From the NCBI RefSeq assembly GCF_020217005.1, contig NZ_JAIWOI010000290.1:1-10000 (forward strand): DNA of 10,000 nt. The letters are read 5' to 3'. Shown here one piece after another: positions 1-6,410 of this stretch. The notes below the pieces were generated by a model. It was not told where the DNA came from, did no database searches, and saw only the letters and a list, made by a program, of their open reading frames with translations. The stretch comes from Rheinheimera sp. GTDB taxonomy: Bacteria; Pseudomonadota; Gammaproteobacteria; Enterobacterales; Alteromonadaceae. The stretch's first letter is position 1, and each line of letters begins with the position of its first letter. The position numbers were made by a program, and so were the translations under genes.

Positions 1-899
1 TGACTATCCAGAATATGACTGACGATAATGGCGCCGTGAGCCGGAGGCATAGAATAAATACTACGCACTACGGCCAATAACACCGATTTAGCAATATCTG
101 TAGTTTTGCTGTCGGCTGTCACTATGCTGACAGCACCGATACGCTCCCGGTACAAACCGAAATTTTTTGAGCAAGAGCTACATAAAATCAGTTCGTCGAC
201 CAGATCCGCAACATAACGTAAGCCCTGAGTGTCTTCATCCAGACCTAAACCAAAACCCTGATAGGCCATATCGACCAGCGGTGTAAAACCTTTTTCTTTG
301 GCTAAATGAGCAAACTGCTTCCACTGCTCGAAGTTTAAATCCATACCGCTTGGGTTATGACAACAGGCATGCACCAGCACCACATCACCAGCAGGAACTT
401 GCGCCAGTTCAGCCATCATAGCGTCAAATTTTAAACCTTTAGTTTCCCAGTCGTAATAAGCATATTCTTTTACTTTCAGTCCAGCGGCCTGAAACAAAGA
501 AATATGGTTAGCCCAGGTAGGGTTAGTCACCCAGACTGTAGCATCCGGATTGGCTTTTTTAATAAATTCAGCAGCAACCCGCAAAGCTCCTGTACCACCT
601 GGGGTATGAGCAGTGGTGACACGGCCAGATAACAGCACTTTATGCTGACCAAAAGCCAGTTTTTCGATATGGCTGTTAAAGGATAAGTCCCCAGCCATAC
701 CTATATAGGTTTTACTGTCTTCGTTTTGTAAACGCAGCGCTTCGGCTTTTTTCACACAGTCCAGCACAGCAGTATGACCCTGCTCGTCTTTGTAGACACC
801 CACCCCAAGGTCAACTTTTAGTGGATTTGGATCTTCTTTATAAGCGGCCATTAAACCTAAAATTGGATCTATAGGGGTCGGCTGTAAGTGCGAAAACAT
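1..899 (-). CDS. Aspartate/aromatic amino acid aminotransferase, class I (C-terminus outside window)
   Basis: This PLP-dependent transaminase moves amino groups between aspartate or aromatic amino acids and 2-oxoglutarate in the cytoplasm. The window holds 299 residues of a family usually near 396; the C-terminus, including the expected substrate-binding arginine, lies before base 1. Visible features, in order: the N-terminal DPILGL (11-16), the GGTGALR phosphate-cofactor loop (101-107), W129, HNPSG with N182, D210 and Y213, and the PLP lysine K245 in SSCSKNFGLYRERIG, with R253 downstream. The pattern is closer to AspC than TyrB, as I recall those sequences (for example TPGGTGALRVAA and KNFGLY). 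Substrate preference cannot be settled, so no symbol is given. The start is the ATG at 897-899, with a modest CAGGT-type Shine-Dalgarno about 9 bases upstream. The GAF gene ends 52 bases upstream on the same strand, so co-transcription is possible. Confidence 0.95.
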   Translation of the reverse strand, partial: MFSHLQPTPIDPILGLMAAYKEDPNPLKVDLGVGVYKDEQGHTAVLDCVKKAEALRLQNEDSKTYIGMAGDLSFNSHIEKLAFGQHKVLLSGRVTTAHTPGGTGALRVAAEFIKKANPDATVWVTNPTWANHISLFQAAGLKVKEYAYYDWETKGLKFDAMMAELAQVPAGDVVLVHACCHNPSGMDLNFEQWKQFAHLAKEKGFTPLVDMAYQGFGLGLDEDTQGLRYVADLVDELILCSSCSKNFGLYRERIGAVSIVTADSKTTDIAKSVLLAVVRSIYSMPPAHGAIIVSHILDS

Positions 900-951
900 A
901 AATTTTACCTGTTAGTTTGCGGTGTTAGGAAATCAATTTGAACTCATCTTA

Positions 952-1641
952 TCATGCAGGCAATAAGTCTGGCAGCACAAGACAAATCGCCACCAGGCGA
1001 ACCAGCGCCTCTGTATGGTAGGCCTGACGTTTAAATGCCTCAGCGTCAATAATACCTGCCAGTTCACCTTTGTTGTTAAATAAAGGCAAACAAGCTTCGG
1101 ATAATACTTTTGGATCACAGGTGTAATATTCGCCACCCGCTGTTAAATACGCAGTGACATCGTTAATGACTTTGGCTTTGCCAGTCAAACCTACAGTGCT
1201 GTTATTGCTAATTTGCGCAAATTCTGCGGTTAAAGGAAACTCAGCACGGGAAGCTGCGCCAAAATAGGCCAACTTCACTAATACGGTTTCGCCTTGTGGA
1301 TTCTGGCGTTTTTGGTAAATACCAAACCAGTCACTGTCATTGCTTTGCTGATAATTGTGCACCACAGCTGTTAACTGACTCAAAGCCTGAGTTGTGGCTG
1401 AGTTTTGACCTAAAGTAGCAGCCAGATCATAAGGTTGTTCAGCCAATTGACCAAATAAAGAACAAGCACCGCCTTCGCCTAATTCAGGTACCTGATAACG
1501 CCAGGTGACCGCAGGCGCTGCGGCTGTAGCCAGTTGGCTTTTTAATGTTGTAACAGCCTGCTCTATCGCCGTTTCCTGTTCTTGTAGTAAGGCAGATAAT
1601 CCTGACTGTTCCAGATATAAATTAATAGACACTTCAGCCAT
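952..1641 (-). CDS. GAF-domain protein related to free methionine-(R)-sulfoxide reductase
   Basis: This is a 229-residue soluble protein. Residues 1 to about 100 are a Q/A-rich region of unknown fold; residues 103-228 form a GAF domain of the fRMsr (YebR/MsrC) type. Shared landmarks are DWFGIYQ (104-110), the F-x-P segment near 127-136, VGLTGKA (150-156), INDV (159-162), YTCDPKVLSEACLPLF (173-188) and GIIDAEAF (196-203). The family reduces free methionine-R-sulfoxide using three cysteines (84, 94 and 118 in E. coli). Here C175 matches Cys118, but the other two positions appear to be R132 or a neighbour and T153. C184, two residues before PLF, is an extra cysteine near the site. It could be a reductase with altered recycling or a GAF sensor that has lost catalysis. 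It lies upstream of the aminotransferase gene with its own likely promoter. The ATG at 1639-1641 has only a weak Shine-Dalgarno. Confidence 0.8.
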   Translation of the reverse strand: MAEVSINLYLEQSGLSALLQEQETAIEQAVTTLKSQLATAAAPAVTWRYQVPELGEGGACSLFGQLAEQPYDLAATLGQNSATTQALSQLTAVVHNYQQSNDSDWFGIYQKRQNPQGETVLVKLAYFGAASRAEFPLTAEFAQISNNSTVGLTGKAKVINDVTAYLTAGGEYYTCDPKVLSEACLPLFNNKGELAGIIDAEAFKRQAYHTEALVRLVAICLVLPDLLPA

Positions 1642-1663
1642 CCAGATTTCTAAAATTAGCGAT

Positions 1664-1691
1664 AGTTTACCAGAAGCCTTTTATTTGCCAA
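1664..1691 (-). promoter_or_regulatory. Sigma70-type promoter for the GAF-domain gene
   Basis: On the minus strand a TTGGCA -35 box (1686-1691) lies 16 bases from a TAAACT -10 box (1664-1669). The -10 box is preceded by TGG, giving an extended -10 element. Predicted transcription would begin near 1657, leaving a leader of about 16 bases before the ATG at 1641. The remaining intergenic DNA up to 1916 separates divergent genes. It should hold the yciH promoter, but only poor matches are visible there, for example TTGCTG with a 17-base spacer to TATCGT just before 1890. Confidence 0.5.
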
Positions 1692-1916
1692 TGGCTTTTT
1701 TAGCCCTTTATTTTTCTTCATTAAACTAGTGCAATGGCAACAAGGTGGCAAAGCAACCAAATTCAGCGACTACCACCTGCCCACTGACTTCTGCAACGCA
1801 CTGTGTAAAAGTTCAGACACCAACTAAAGCAGCTCTGGCTGCAGTGGGGATAACACTTGCTGTTTGGATAACTCTTGTTTATCGTGCGCTTTCTGACGAC
1901 TTACACAGATTGTTTT

Positions 1917-2312
1917 ATGAGTGGCAAAAAAATCTCCTTAGCCGACTGGCAACAACAATTGGGGCGGCCTGAAGCGGCTTCAGCGGCAGTGGGCGAAGAT
2001 CTGGTCTACAGTACAAATTCAGGCCGGATTGACAAAGCTAAACCGCAAAAAGCTGTGACGCAAAGTTTTGCTGACGGCCATGCCAGGTTAAAACGTGAAA
2101 CGAAAGGTCGCAATGGCAAAGCGGTGATCACTATCTCGGGTTTGGCTGAAAGCGCCGAAAAGCTGGCTGAAATCGCAGCTTTGTTAAAGAAAAAATGTGG
2201 TTGCGGTGGTTCGGTCAAGGATGGCGTGATTGAAATACAGGGCGATCAACGCGAACTGGTGCAGCAGGAGTTAACCAAACTGGGTTACAAACATAAATGG
2301 GCTGGTGGTTAA
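1917..2312 (+). CDS. yciH: YciH, SUI1/eIF1-like translation factor family
   Basis: A 131-residue cytoplasmic protein of the bacterial SUI1 (eIF1-like) family. YciH is thought to bind the small ribosomal subunit and influence start-site fidelity or stress-time translation, but its role is not fully settled. The family core is clear: LVYSTNSGRI (29-38), KGRNGKAVITISGL (63-76), KKCGCGGSVKDGVIEIQGDQ (92-111) and a closing AGG, as in the E. coli protein. The segment before LVYST is 28 residues, about 20 more than I recall for E. coli, and contains a short DWQQQLGRP stretch. I chose the ATG at 1917. The frame stays open back to a TTG at 1875, but those 14 extra residues look unrelated, and neither start has a good Shine-Dalgarno. 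A response regulator follows 27 bases downstream, probably on the same transcript. Confidence 0.93.
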   Translation: MSGKKISLADWQQQLGRPEAASAAVGEDLVYSTNSGRIDKAKPQKAVTQSFADGHARLKRETKGRNGKAVITISGLAESAEKLAEIAALLKKKCGCGGSVKDGVIEIQGDQRELVQQELTKLGYKHKWAGG

Positions 2313-2319
2313 CCAGCCC
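2299..2319 (+). other. Perfect hairpin carrying the yciH stop codon
   Basis: GGGCTGGT (2299-2306) pairs perfectly with ACCAGCCC (2312-2319) around a 5-base loop. The stem encodes the last residues of YciH, and the TAA stop (2310-2312) falls in the loop and the first base of the 3' arm. No run of T follows, so it does not look like a normal intrinsic terminator. It could protect the yciH mRNA end or tune expression of the downstream regulator. Confidence 0.55.
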
Positions 2320-2339
2320 CCTGATCAAGTGAGTATCTG

Positions 2340-3137
2340 ATGCAACAACTATCCCCTGCCGATTTATCTATTCTGCTGATTGAACCTTCTGAGGTTCAAC
2401 GCAAAATCATTATCAAACAACTGGCCGAAGAGGGCTCTACCCAGGTCAGTACAGCAGATAGTATTGCTTCAGCCTTAGTGCAGCTAAAACAACATAAAGC
2501 CGATCTGGTGATCAGCAGTTTGTATTTTGAGCATGGCACTAGTCTGGAGCTATTAGCTCAGCTGAAAAACGATGCCGATTTAGCGGACGTGCCTTTTGTG
2601 CTTATTTCCTCTGAAACCAAAAAAGCCCAATTAGAGCAGTTTAAACAGTCAGGCGTAGTGGCTATTTTACCTAAACCTTTTAACTCAGTGCAGTTGGGTA
2701 AAGCCTTAAATGCAGCCATTGACTTACTCAGCCCGGCTGAGCTTGAGCTGAGTTTATTTGACGTGCACGATGTGCGGGTACTGGTAGTAGATGACAGCCG
2801 TCTGGCACGTAATCATATTAAAAGGGTATTACAGAATCTGGGGATCCAGCATTTAACCGAAGCCGAAGACGGTCAGCAAGCCATAGAACTATTAAAAAAC
2901 AACATGTTTGATTTGGTAGTGACGGACTTTAATATGCCGGAAGTGAATGGTCAGGAACTGACTCAGTACATTCGCGAACACAGCCAGCAAAGCCATATTC
3001 CAGTCTTGATGGTCACCAGTGAAGCCAATGAATCTCACTTAGCCAACATTGCTCAGTCCGGTGTCAATGCACTTTGTGATAAACCTTTTGAACCAGAGAC
3101 AGTACGGGCTTTACTAAGCCGTATTATGGAACATTAA
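2340..3137 (+). CDS. Tandem-receiver response regulator with degenerate first receiver
   Basis: A 265-residue cytoplasmic signalling protein with two CheY-like receiver (REC) domains and no DNA-binding or enzymatic output domain. REC1 spans about 9-128 and REC2 about 145-263. REC2 has the complete phosphorylation set: D151 and D152 in VLVVDDSR, the acceptor D196 in DLVVTDFNMP, T226, and K248 in DKPF. REC1 has lost key residues: E15-P16 replace the acidic pair and S60 replaces the acceptor aspartate, although S90 and K112 remain. REC1 is therefore probably not phosphorylated and may serve for dimerisation or partner docking. The ATG at 2340 has a weak GTGAG-like site upstream. No histidine kinase is adjacent, so the partner is unknown. 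It sits behind yciH and ahead of a strong terminator, so the two form a short transcription unit. Confidence 0.9.
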   Translation: MQQLSPADLSILLIEPSEVQRKIIIKQLAEEGSTQVSTADSIASALVQLKQHKADLVISSLYFEHGTSLELLAQLKNDADLADVPFVLISSETKKAQLEQFKQSGVVAILPKPFNSVQLGKALNAAIDLLSPAELELSLFDVHDVRVLVVDDSRLARNHIKRVLQNLGIQHLTEAEDGQQAIELLKNNMFDLVVTDFNMPEVNGQELTQYIREHSQQSHIPVLMVTSEANESHLANIAQSGVNALCDKPFEPETVRALLSRIMEH

Positions 3138-3145
3138 ATAACACT

Positions 3146-3198
3146 GGGACAGCTCACATTGGTTAAACCAAACTACTGTGAGCTGACCCCGATTTTAT
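3146..3198 (+). terminator. Rho-independent terminator after the response regulator, possibly bidirectional
   Basis: A 9-base-pair stem CAGCTCACA (3150-3158) / TGTGAGCTG (3177-3185) is extended outward across one A-A mismatch by GGG (3146-3148) / CCC (3187-3189). The loop contains a smaller TTGGT / ACCAA helix (3159-3163 and 3167-3171). On the plus strand TTTTATTT follows a few bases later. The genes on both sides converge here, so the same hairpin may also end the minus-strand peptidase transcript, although its T-tract on that side is weaker. Confidence 0.65.
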
Positions 3199-4872
3199 TT
3201 ACTTCTGCGTGTTGTAATCTTTGCCAAAAATCTTGCCAAAGAAGCTGTCTTTTAACCAGAAAGGACGTTGTGGCTTGTTCGCTACTTCTTTGGTAATACC
3301 GTAGTTGATATCAGCGAATACTGCGCCGGCATCGTAACGGATAGCGCCAAAATCTGCTGTTAAACCCGCCTTGTCGTCTGTTGGTTTGTGGTAATGCTTA
3401 GCGAAAAACTTACCCCAGACTTCACCACCTTTTTGCTTTGGATCCTTGGACGTAAAACCAGTCATCAGGAATACGGAAGGTACACCTTTTTGCACTAAAG
3501 TGTAATGGTCTGAACGGGTGAAAATCGCTTGTTCCGGCATTGGATCCGGGCTCTGTTTAATACCTACAGCCGCAGCAGCCGTATCTACTGTGGCCCCCAG
3601 GCTGGAGTGGTTGGCACCAAAAGCGACTATATCCGCAAAAGGATACAACAAGACTGGCATATCTATGTTGACGTTAGCCACCAACTTGTCGATTGGACGT
3701 GTAGGGTTATGCGCAAAATAGTCCGCACCTAGCAGGCCTTTTTCCTCCCCCGTCACAGCCACAAATAATAAAGAACGTTTTGGTCGTTCGGCTTGCTGAG
3801 CAAACAAACGCGCCGTCTCCAACATAATGCTGACACCAGCGGCGTTATCCATCAAACCGTTGTTAATTTTGTCTTTGCTGCGCACATCGTTAGAAAAACC
3901 TATGTGATCAGAGTGAGCTGTGATAACCACATACTCGTCTTTTAATTTTGCATCTGAACCAGGTAAGACGGCAGCCACGTTTGGACTGCTGATGTCTTCT
4001 AAGGTAGATTCACGCTTTAAATGAACAGAACCTGCGAGCGCAAAACCTGTAGGGACTTTTTCTGCTGCAATATCAGCAAAAATATCGTCAAGAGAACGGC
4101 TGGCGCCTTGAAATAACACTTTAGCCGCATCAGGATGCAGATAAGCTGAACCAGTTAAGGATTCAAATTCGCCTTCAGCTTTGCCATCTTTATGTAACCA
4201 ACGCATACGGGGGCTGCTCAGGTACATGATACTGTTGGCATAAGGCCGGACTTTTTCCTCAACAGGAGTATGCAGTGTGATTATACCCACAGCGCCACGT
4301 TCAGCTGCATTTTCAGCTTTTAAGCTCTGAATATGTGCTGCTTCTTCGCTGGGTAAGGATTTAGGACGGCCACTGAGCATCACCACAATTTTGCCTTTGA
4401 CATCCAGATTGGCGTAATCATCCAGATTAAATTCTTTCGAAACCAGTCCATAACCGACAAACACCAAAGGCGCAGTGACATCCACTTTGGCATGTAAAGT
4501 ACTGGGCCCAGTGAAAAACTGCTTTGGGTAATCAAAGTTTGTGGTTTTTCCATCTTTAGTCAGTGACATTTTAGCGCTGCTTTGCACCAATAAAGCTTTA
4601 CGCATAGGCACAGACTGAAAATAGCCCTGCTCACCAGCAGGTTCTAGACCTAAAGCTGCCAATTGCGCAGCGATATAATTTGCTGCGATCTGATGGCCAC
4701 GGCTGCCGGTATCCCGACCTTCCAGGCTATCGTCAGCTAAAAAGTTCATATGGGCTTCAATAGCTTTAACACTGGCTTTTGGTTGCTCAGCCACCACAGG
4801 AGCCGTGACTGTACTTTGACAGCCCGTCAGCACCAGCATGGCGGATAACGCACTGATTGACATCAGTTTCAT
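3199..4872 (-). CDS. Lipoprotein M28-family zinc aminopeptidase with PA domain
   Basis: A 557-residue exported di-zinc exopeptidase that should remove N-terminal residues from peptides at the cell envelope. The N-terminus is a lipoprotein signal with lipobox LTGC (15-18). The lipidated C18 is followed by Q, which favours the outer membrane. An MNFLADDSLEGRDTGSRG start (42-59), typical of this group, leads to a protease-associated insert at roughly 130-260 and then the M28 catalytic domain (about 297-525). All metal and catalytic residues are visible: H320 in AHSDH, bridging D342 in MDNAAG, E376-E377 in TGEE, D404 in NIDM and H456 in SDHYTLV. It should therefore be active. Substrate preference is not predictable. 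The ATG at 4870-4872 has an AAGGA Shine-Dalgarno about 7 bases upstream. It follows the small amidohydrolase gene by 42 bases, and a stem-loop lies between them. Confidence 0.93.
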   Translation of the reverse strand: MKLMSISALSAMLVLTGCQSTVTAPVVAEQPKASVKAIEAHMNFLADDSLEGRDTGSRGHQIAANYIAAQLAALGLEPAGEQGYFQSVPMRKALLVQSSAKMSLTKDGKTTNFDYPKQFFTGPSTLHAKVDVTAPLVFVGYGLVSKEFNLDDYANLDVKGKIVVMLSGRPKSLPSEEAAHIQSLKAENAAERGAVGIITLHTPVEEKVRPYANSIMYLSSPRMRWLHKDGKAEGEFESLTGSAYLHPDAAKVLFQGASRSLDDIFADIAAEKVPTGFALAGSVHLKRESTLEDISSPNVAAVLPGSDAKLKDEYVVITAHSDHIGFSNDVRSKDKINNGLMDNAAGVSIMLETARLFAQQAERPKRSLLFVAVTGEEKGLLGADYFAHNPTRPIDKLVANVNIDMPVLLYPFADIVAFGANHSSLGATVDTAAAAVGIKQSPDPMPEQAIFTRSDHYTLVQKGVPSVFLMTGFTSKDPKQKGGEVWGKFFAKHYHKPTDDKAGLTADFGAIRYDAGAVFADINYGITKEVANKPQRPFWLKDSFFGKIFGKDYNTQK

Positions 4873-4888
4873 AATAATTCCTTAAAAG

Positions 4889-4910
4889 TTCAGGGGCTTT
4901 CACCCCTGAA
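4889..4910 (-). other. Stem-loop between amidohydrolase and peptidase genes
   Basis: A perfect 8-base-pair inverted repeat, TTCAGGGG (4889-4896) and CCCCTGAA (4903-4910), encloses a 6-base loop. Read on the minus strand it lies just after the amidohydrolase stop and is followed by only four T before the peptidase ribosome site. This suggests a weak, leaky terminator or an mRNA-stabilising structure, giving different levels of the two proteins from one transcript. Confidence 0.5.
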
Positions 4911-4914
4911 TACA

Positions 4915-6399
4915 TTAATGAGTTTTGGCTTGATAACGTTGCTGATATTTATCATGTAATTGTTTGTGCCTGCTGTTTAGGTCTACAGCACGCCCATCAA
5001 TCCACATGTATCGCACCTTGTGTCCGAGATAATCAAAAATATCGCCATCAGACACAACTAAAGTGGCGGCTTTTCCCACCTCTATGCTGCCAATTTTATC
5101 AGCTACACCAGCAATAGCTGCGGCATCAAGTGTAACAGAACGTAACGCCTGCTCCGGACTCAAGCCATAGCTGATGGCCTGACCAGCAGCAAACACCACA
5201 TTGCGGGTATCCCAGTAGCCATCCAAAGATAGCGCAAACTTCACCCCGGCTTTCGCAAGCTGGGCCGGTGTCTGGAAAGACTGGCTGGAGGCTTCATCAG
5301 CACGTTCAGGAATACCATAAGGTGAGGTATAAATAACGGAGACGTCCGCGGCTGCCAGTTGCGGCGCAATGCGCCAGGCATCACGGCCACCCACTACTGT
5401 CAACGCAAAACCATATCGCTGGGCAAACTTCATCGCCTGTTCTATCTGACGCTCGTCATTGGCATGCACAAAAACCGGCAATTCGCCTTTAAACACTGGG
5501 ATCATGGCCTGCCAGCGTGAATCTACCGGCAGTTTGACACCTTTTCCTACAGCGTCAGCATAAGCTTTCGCCGTTTTAAAATAGCCTTCCAGTTCAGCCA
5601 TAGCTTTTTGGCTGGCTTTGCGTATTTCTTCTGGTTTCTCTGGACGCCATGGGTTTGGCATCACATCGGCCCGCGGCCATTTGATATGCAAAGCCACTGA
5701 ATCAACCACTGTGGCATCTGTCCAGTTCCAGGCGTCCAATTGCATCAAAGCGGATTGCCCCATCAGTAAAGCACCGTTTGGATACACCAAGCTATAACTA
5801 AAGCCATTGGCTCGAATCGTAGGTATTACCTCAGAGTCGGCGTTGTAAGCCACCACCGCTTTAACATCAGGATTGGTAGTAGTCACTTCAGTCGTGTCGT
5901 CTGTAGACCGCACCGCTTCAATTTCCGTTAAACCCAGTTGATTCGCCAAAGCGACCAACCCCGGATACAACTGTTTGCCTTGTAACGACAGCACTTGCGC
6001 ACCAGCTGGTACAGCTAAATCTGCACCTATGGCACTGATTTTACCGTCCACCAGTAAGACGTCTGTGTCTTTTAATACGCCATTGGTGACCGTATGCACT
6101 GTGGCATCCTGCAACAGTATGGCTTGAGTTTGTTTAGGCGCAGGCACTATATCGTTGGCTTGAGCAGTCAAGCTCAGCGATGCAGTCACCAGTAAAAGCC
6201 CGTGAAAGCCAAAGTAATTGGAGTTGCAGCGAGGCGACAAATGATTGAGACCCCAGGAGCATAGTTGTGCTATGTGTCTATGGATTGAGGCGGATGCTCG
6301 ACAAGGAGCAAAGTCAATCCGCTGAAATATGTGACTGGGGCGAGAGAGTGCAGTCAACAATGCTGCAGCTTCAAGTACGAAGGGTTTAGAATGTTTCAT
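4915..6399 (-). CDS. Small amidohydrolase-superfamily protein with disrupted signal peptide and incomplete metal site
   Basis: A 494-residue protein of the amidohydrolase superfamily, the usual companion of the large protein upstream. Numbering is from MKHSK. Residues 97-150 form the first half of the composite beta domain (ATVHTVTNGVLKDTDVLLVD). The barrel follows, and the closing beta segment is KIGSIEVGKAATLVVSDGD (435-453). The usual HxH after PG is missing: residues 146-153 read PGLVALAN. H312 in VFVHAND and D393 in SLDGY remain, so catalysis is doubtful and a partner role is possible. Residues 6 to about 64 are encoded by an inserted repeat. The hydrophobic GLLLVTASLSLTAQA (67-81) behind it looks like the remains of the export signal, with a likely AQA/ND cleavage. 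I chose the ATG at 6397-6399, which has GGAG six bases upstream, over an in-frame ATG at 6409-6411 that overlaps the upstream stop and has no such site. Confidence 0.85.
   Translation of the reverse strand: MKHSKPFVLEAAALLTALSRPSHIFQRIDFAPCRASASIHRHIAQLCSWGLNHLSPRCNSNYFGFHGLLLVTASLSLTAQANDIVPAPKQTQAILLQDATVHTVTNGVLKDTDVLLVDGKISAIGADLAVPAGAQVLSLQGKQLYPGLVALANQLGLTEIEAVRSTDDTTEVTTTNPDVKAVVAYNADSEVIPTIRANGFSYSLVYPNGALLMGQSALMQLDAWNWTDATVVDSVALHIKWPRADVMPNPWRPEKPEEIRKASQKAMAELEGYFKTAKAYADAVGKGVKLPVDSRWQAMIPVFKGELPVFVHANDERQIEQAMKFAQRYGFALTVVGGRDAWRIAPQLAAADVSVIYTSPYGIPERADEASSQSFQTPAQLAKAGVKFALSLDGYWDTRNVVFAAGQAISYGLSPEQALRSVTLDAAAIAGVADKIGSIEVGKAATLVVSDGDIFDYLGHKVRYMWIDGRAVDLNSRHKQLHDKYQQRYQAKTH
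6181..6356. repeat. Eight-base direct repeat pair TGCAGTCA flanking part of the insertion
   Basis: TGCAGTCA occurs at 6181-6188 and again at 6349-6356. The spacing between copies is 168 bases, exactly 56 codons, so removing one copy with the intervening DNA restores an in-frame short signal peptide. This could be a target-site duplication, a recombination scar or chance. The repeat-like sequence seems to run beyond the second copy, which argues against a simple duplication. Confidence 0.35.
6193..6388. repeat. Palindrome-rich MITE-like repeat inserted in the amidohydrolase coding region
   Basis: A structured block occupies the 5' coding part of the small amidohydrolase. The left end reads TAAAAGCCCGTGAAAGC. 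The right end, on the other strand, reads TAAACCCTTCGTACTTGAAG. These are gapped, imperfect terminal inverted repeats, both starting with TA. Inside are CATAG/CTATG with a 5-base loop (6260-6274) and a compound stem: GGATTGA (6282-6288) pairs with TCAATCC (6314-6320), enclosing TGCTC (6295-6299) / GAGCA (6306-6310). An alternative pairing GCGGAT/ATCCGC is also available. Related amidohydrolases have nothing comparable here. I recall similar sequence as a dispersed repeat in related marine gammaproteobacteria but cannot verify it. Exact ends are uncertain. Confidence 0.6.
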
Positions 6400-6404
6400 T
6401 GATG

Positions 6405-6410
6405 ACTCCA
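6405..6410 (-). promoter_or_regulatory. Ribosome binding site deciding the small amidohydrolase start
   Basis: TGGAGT on the minus strand lies six bases before the ATG at 6399. It contains the alternative ATG at 6409-6411 within its own first bases, which makes the downstream ATG the better start. It also sits at the stop codon of the upstream gene, which suits translational coupling. Confidence 0.6.

Noticed and set aside
900..951. Possible separate promoter for the aminotransferase gene
   Set aside because: TTGATT and TAAAAT-like boxes exist but their spacing is about 23 bases, too long for a standard promoter.
1745..1972. Plus-strand open frame of 75 codons ahead of yciH
   Set aside because: It overlaps the yciH start in another frame, has no ribosome site, and its composition does not resemble a known protein.
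2727..2741. Palindrome CTCAGCC-C-GGCTGAG inside the response regulator
   Set aside because: It encodes the linker between the two receiver domains and is short; probably a codon-level coincidence rather than an operator.
3518..3732. Two overlapping plus-strand open frames inside the M28 peptidase region
   Set aside because: They are shadows of the peptidase, whose catalytic residues are encoded across the same bases on the minus strand.
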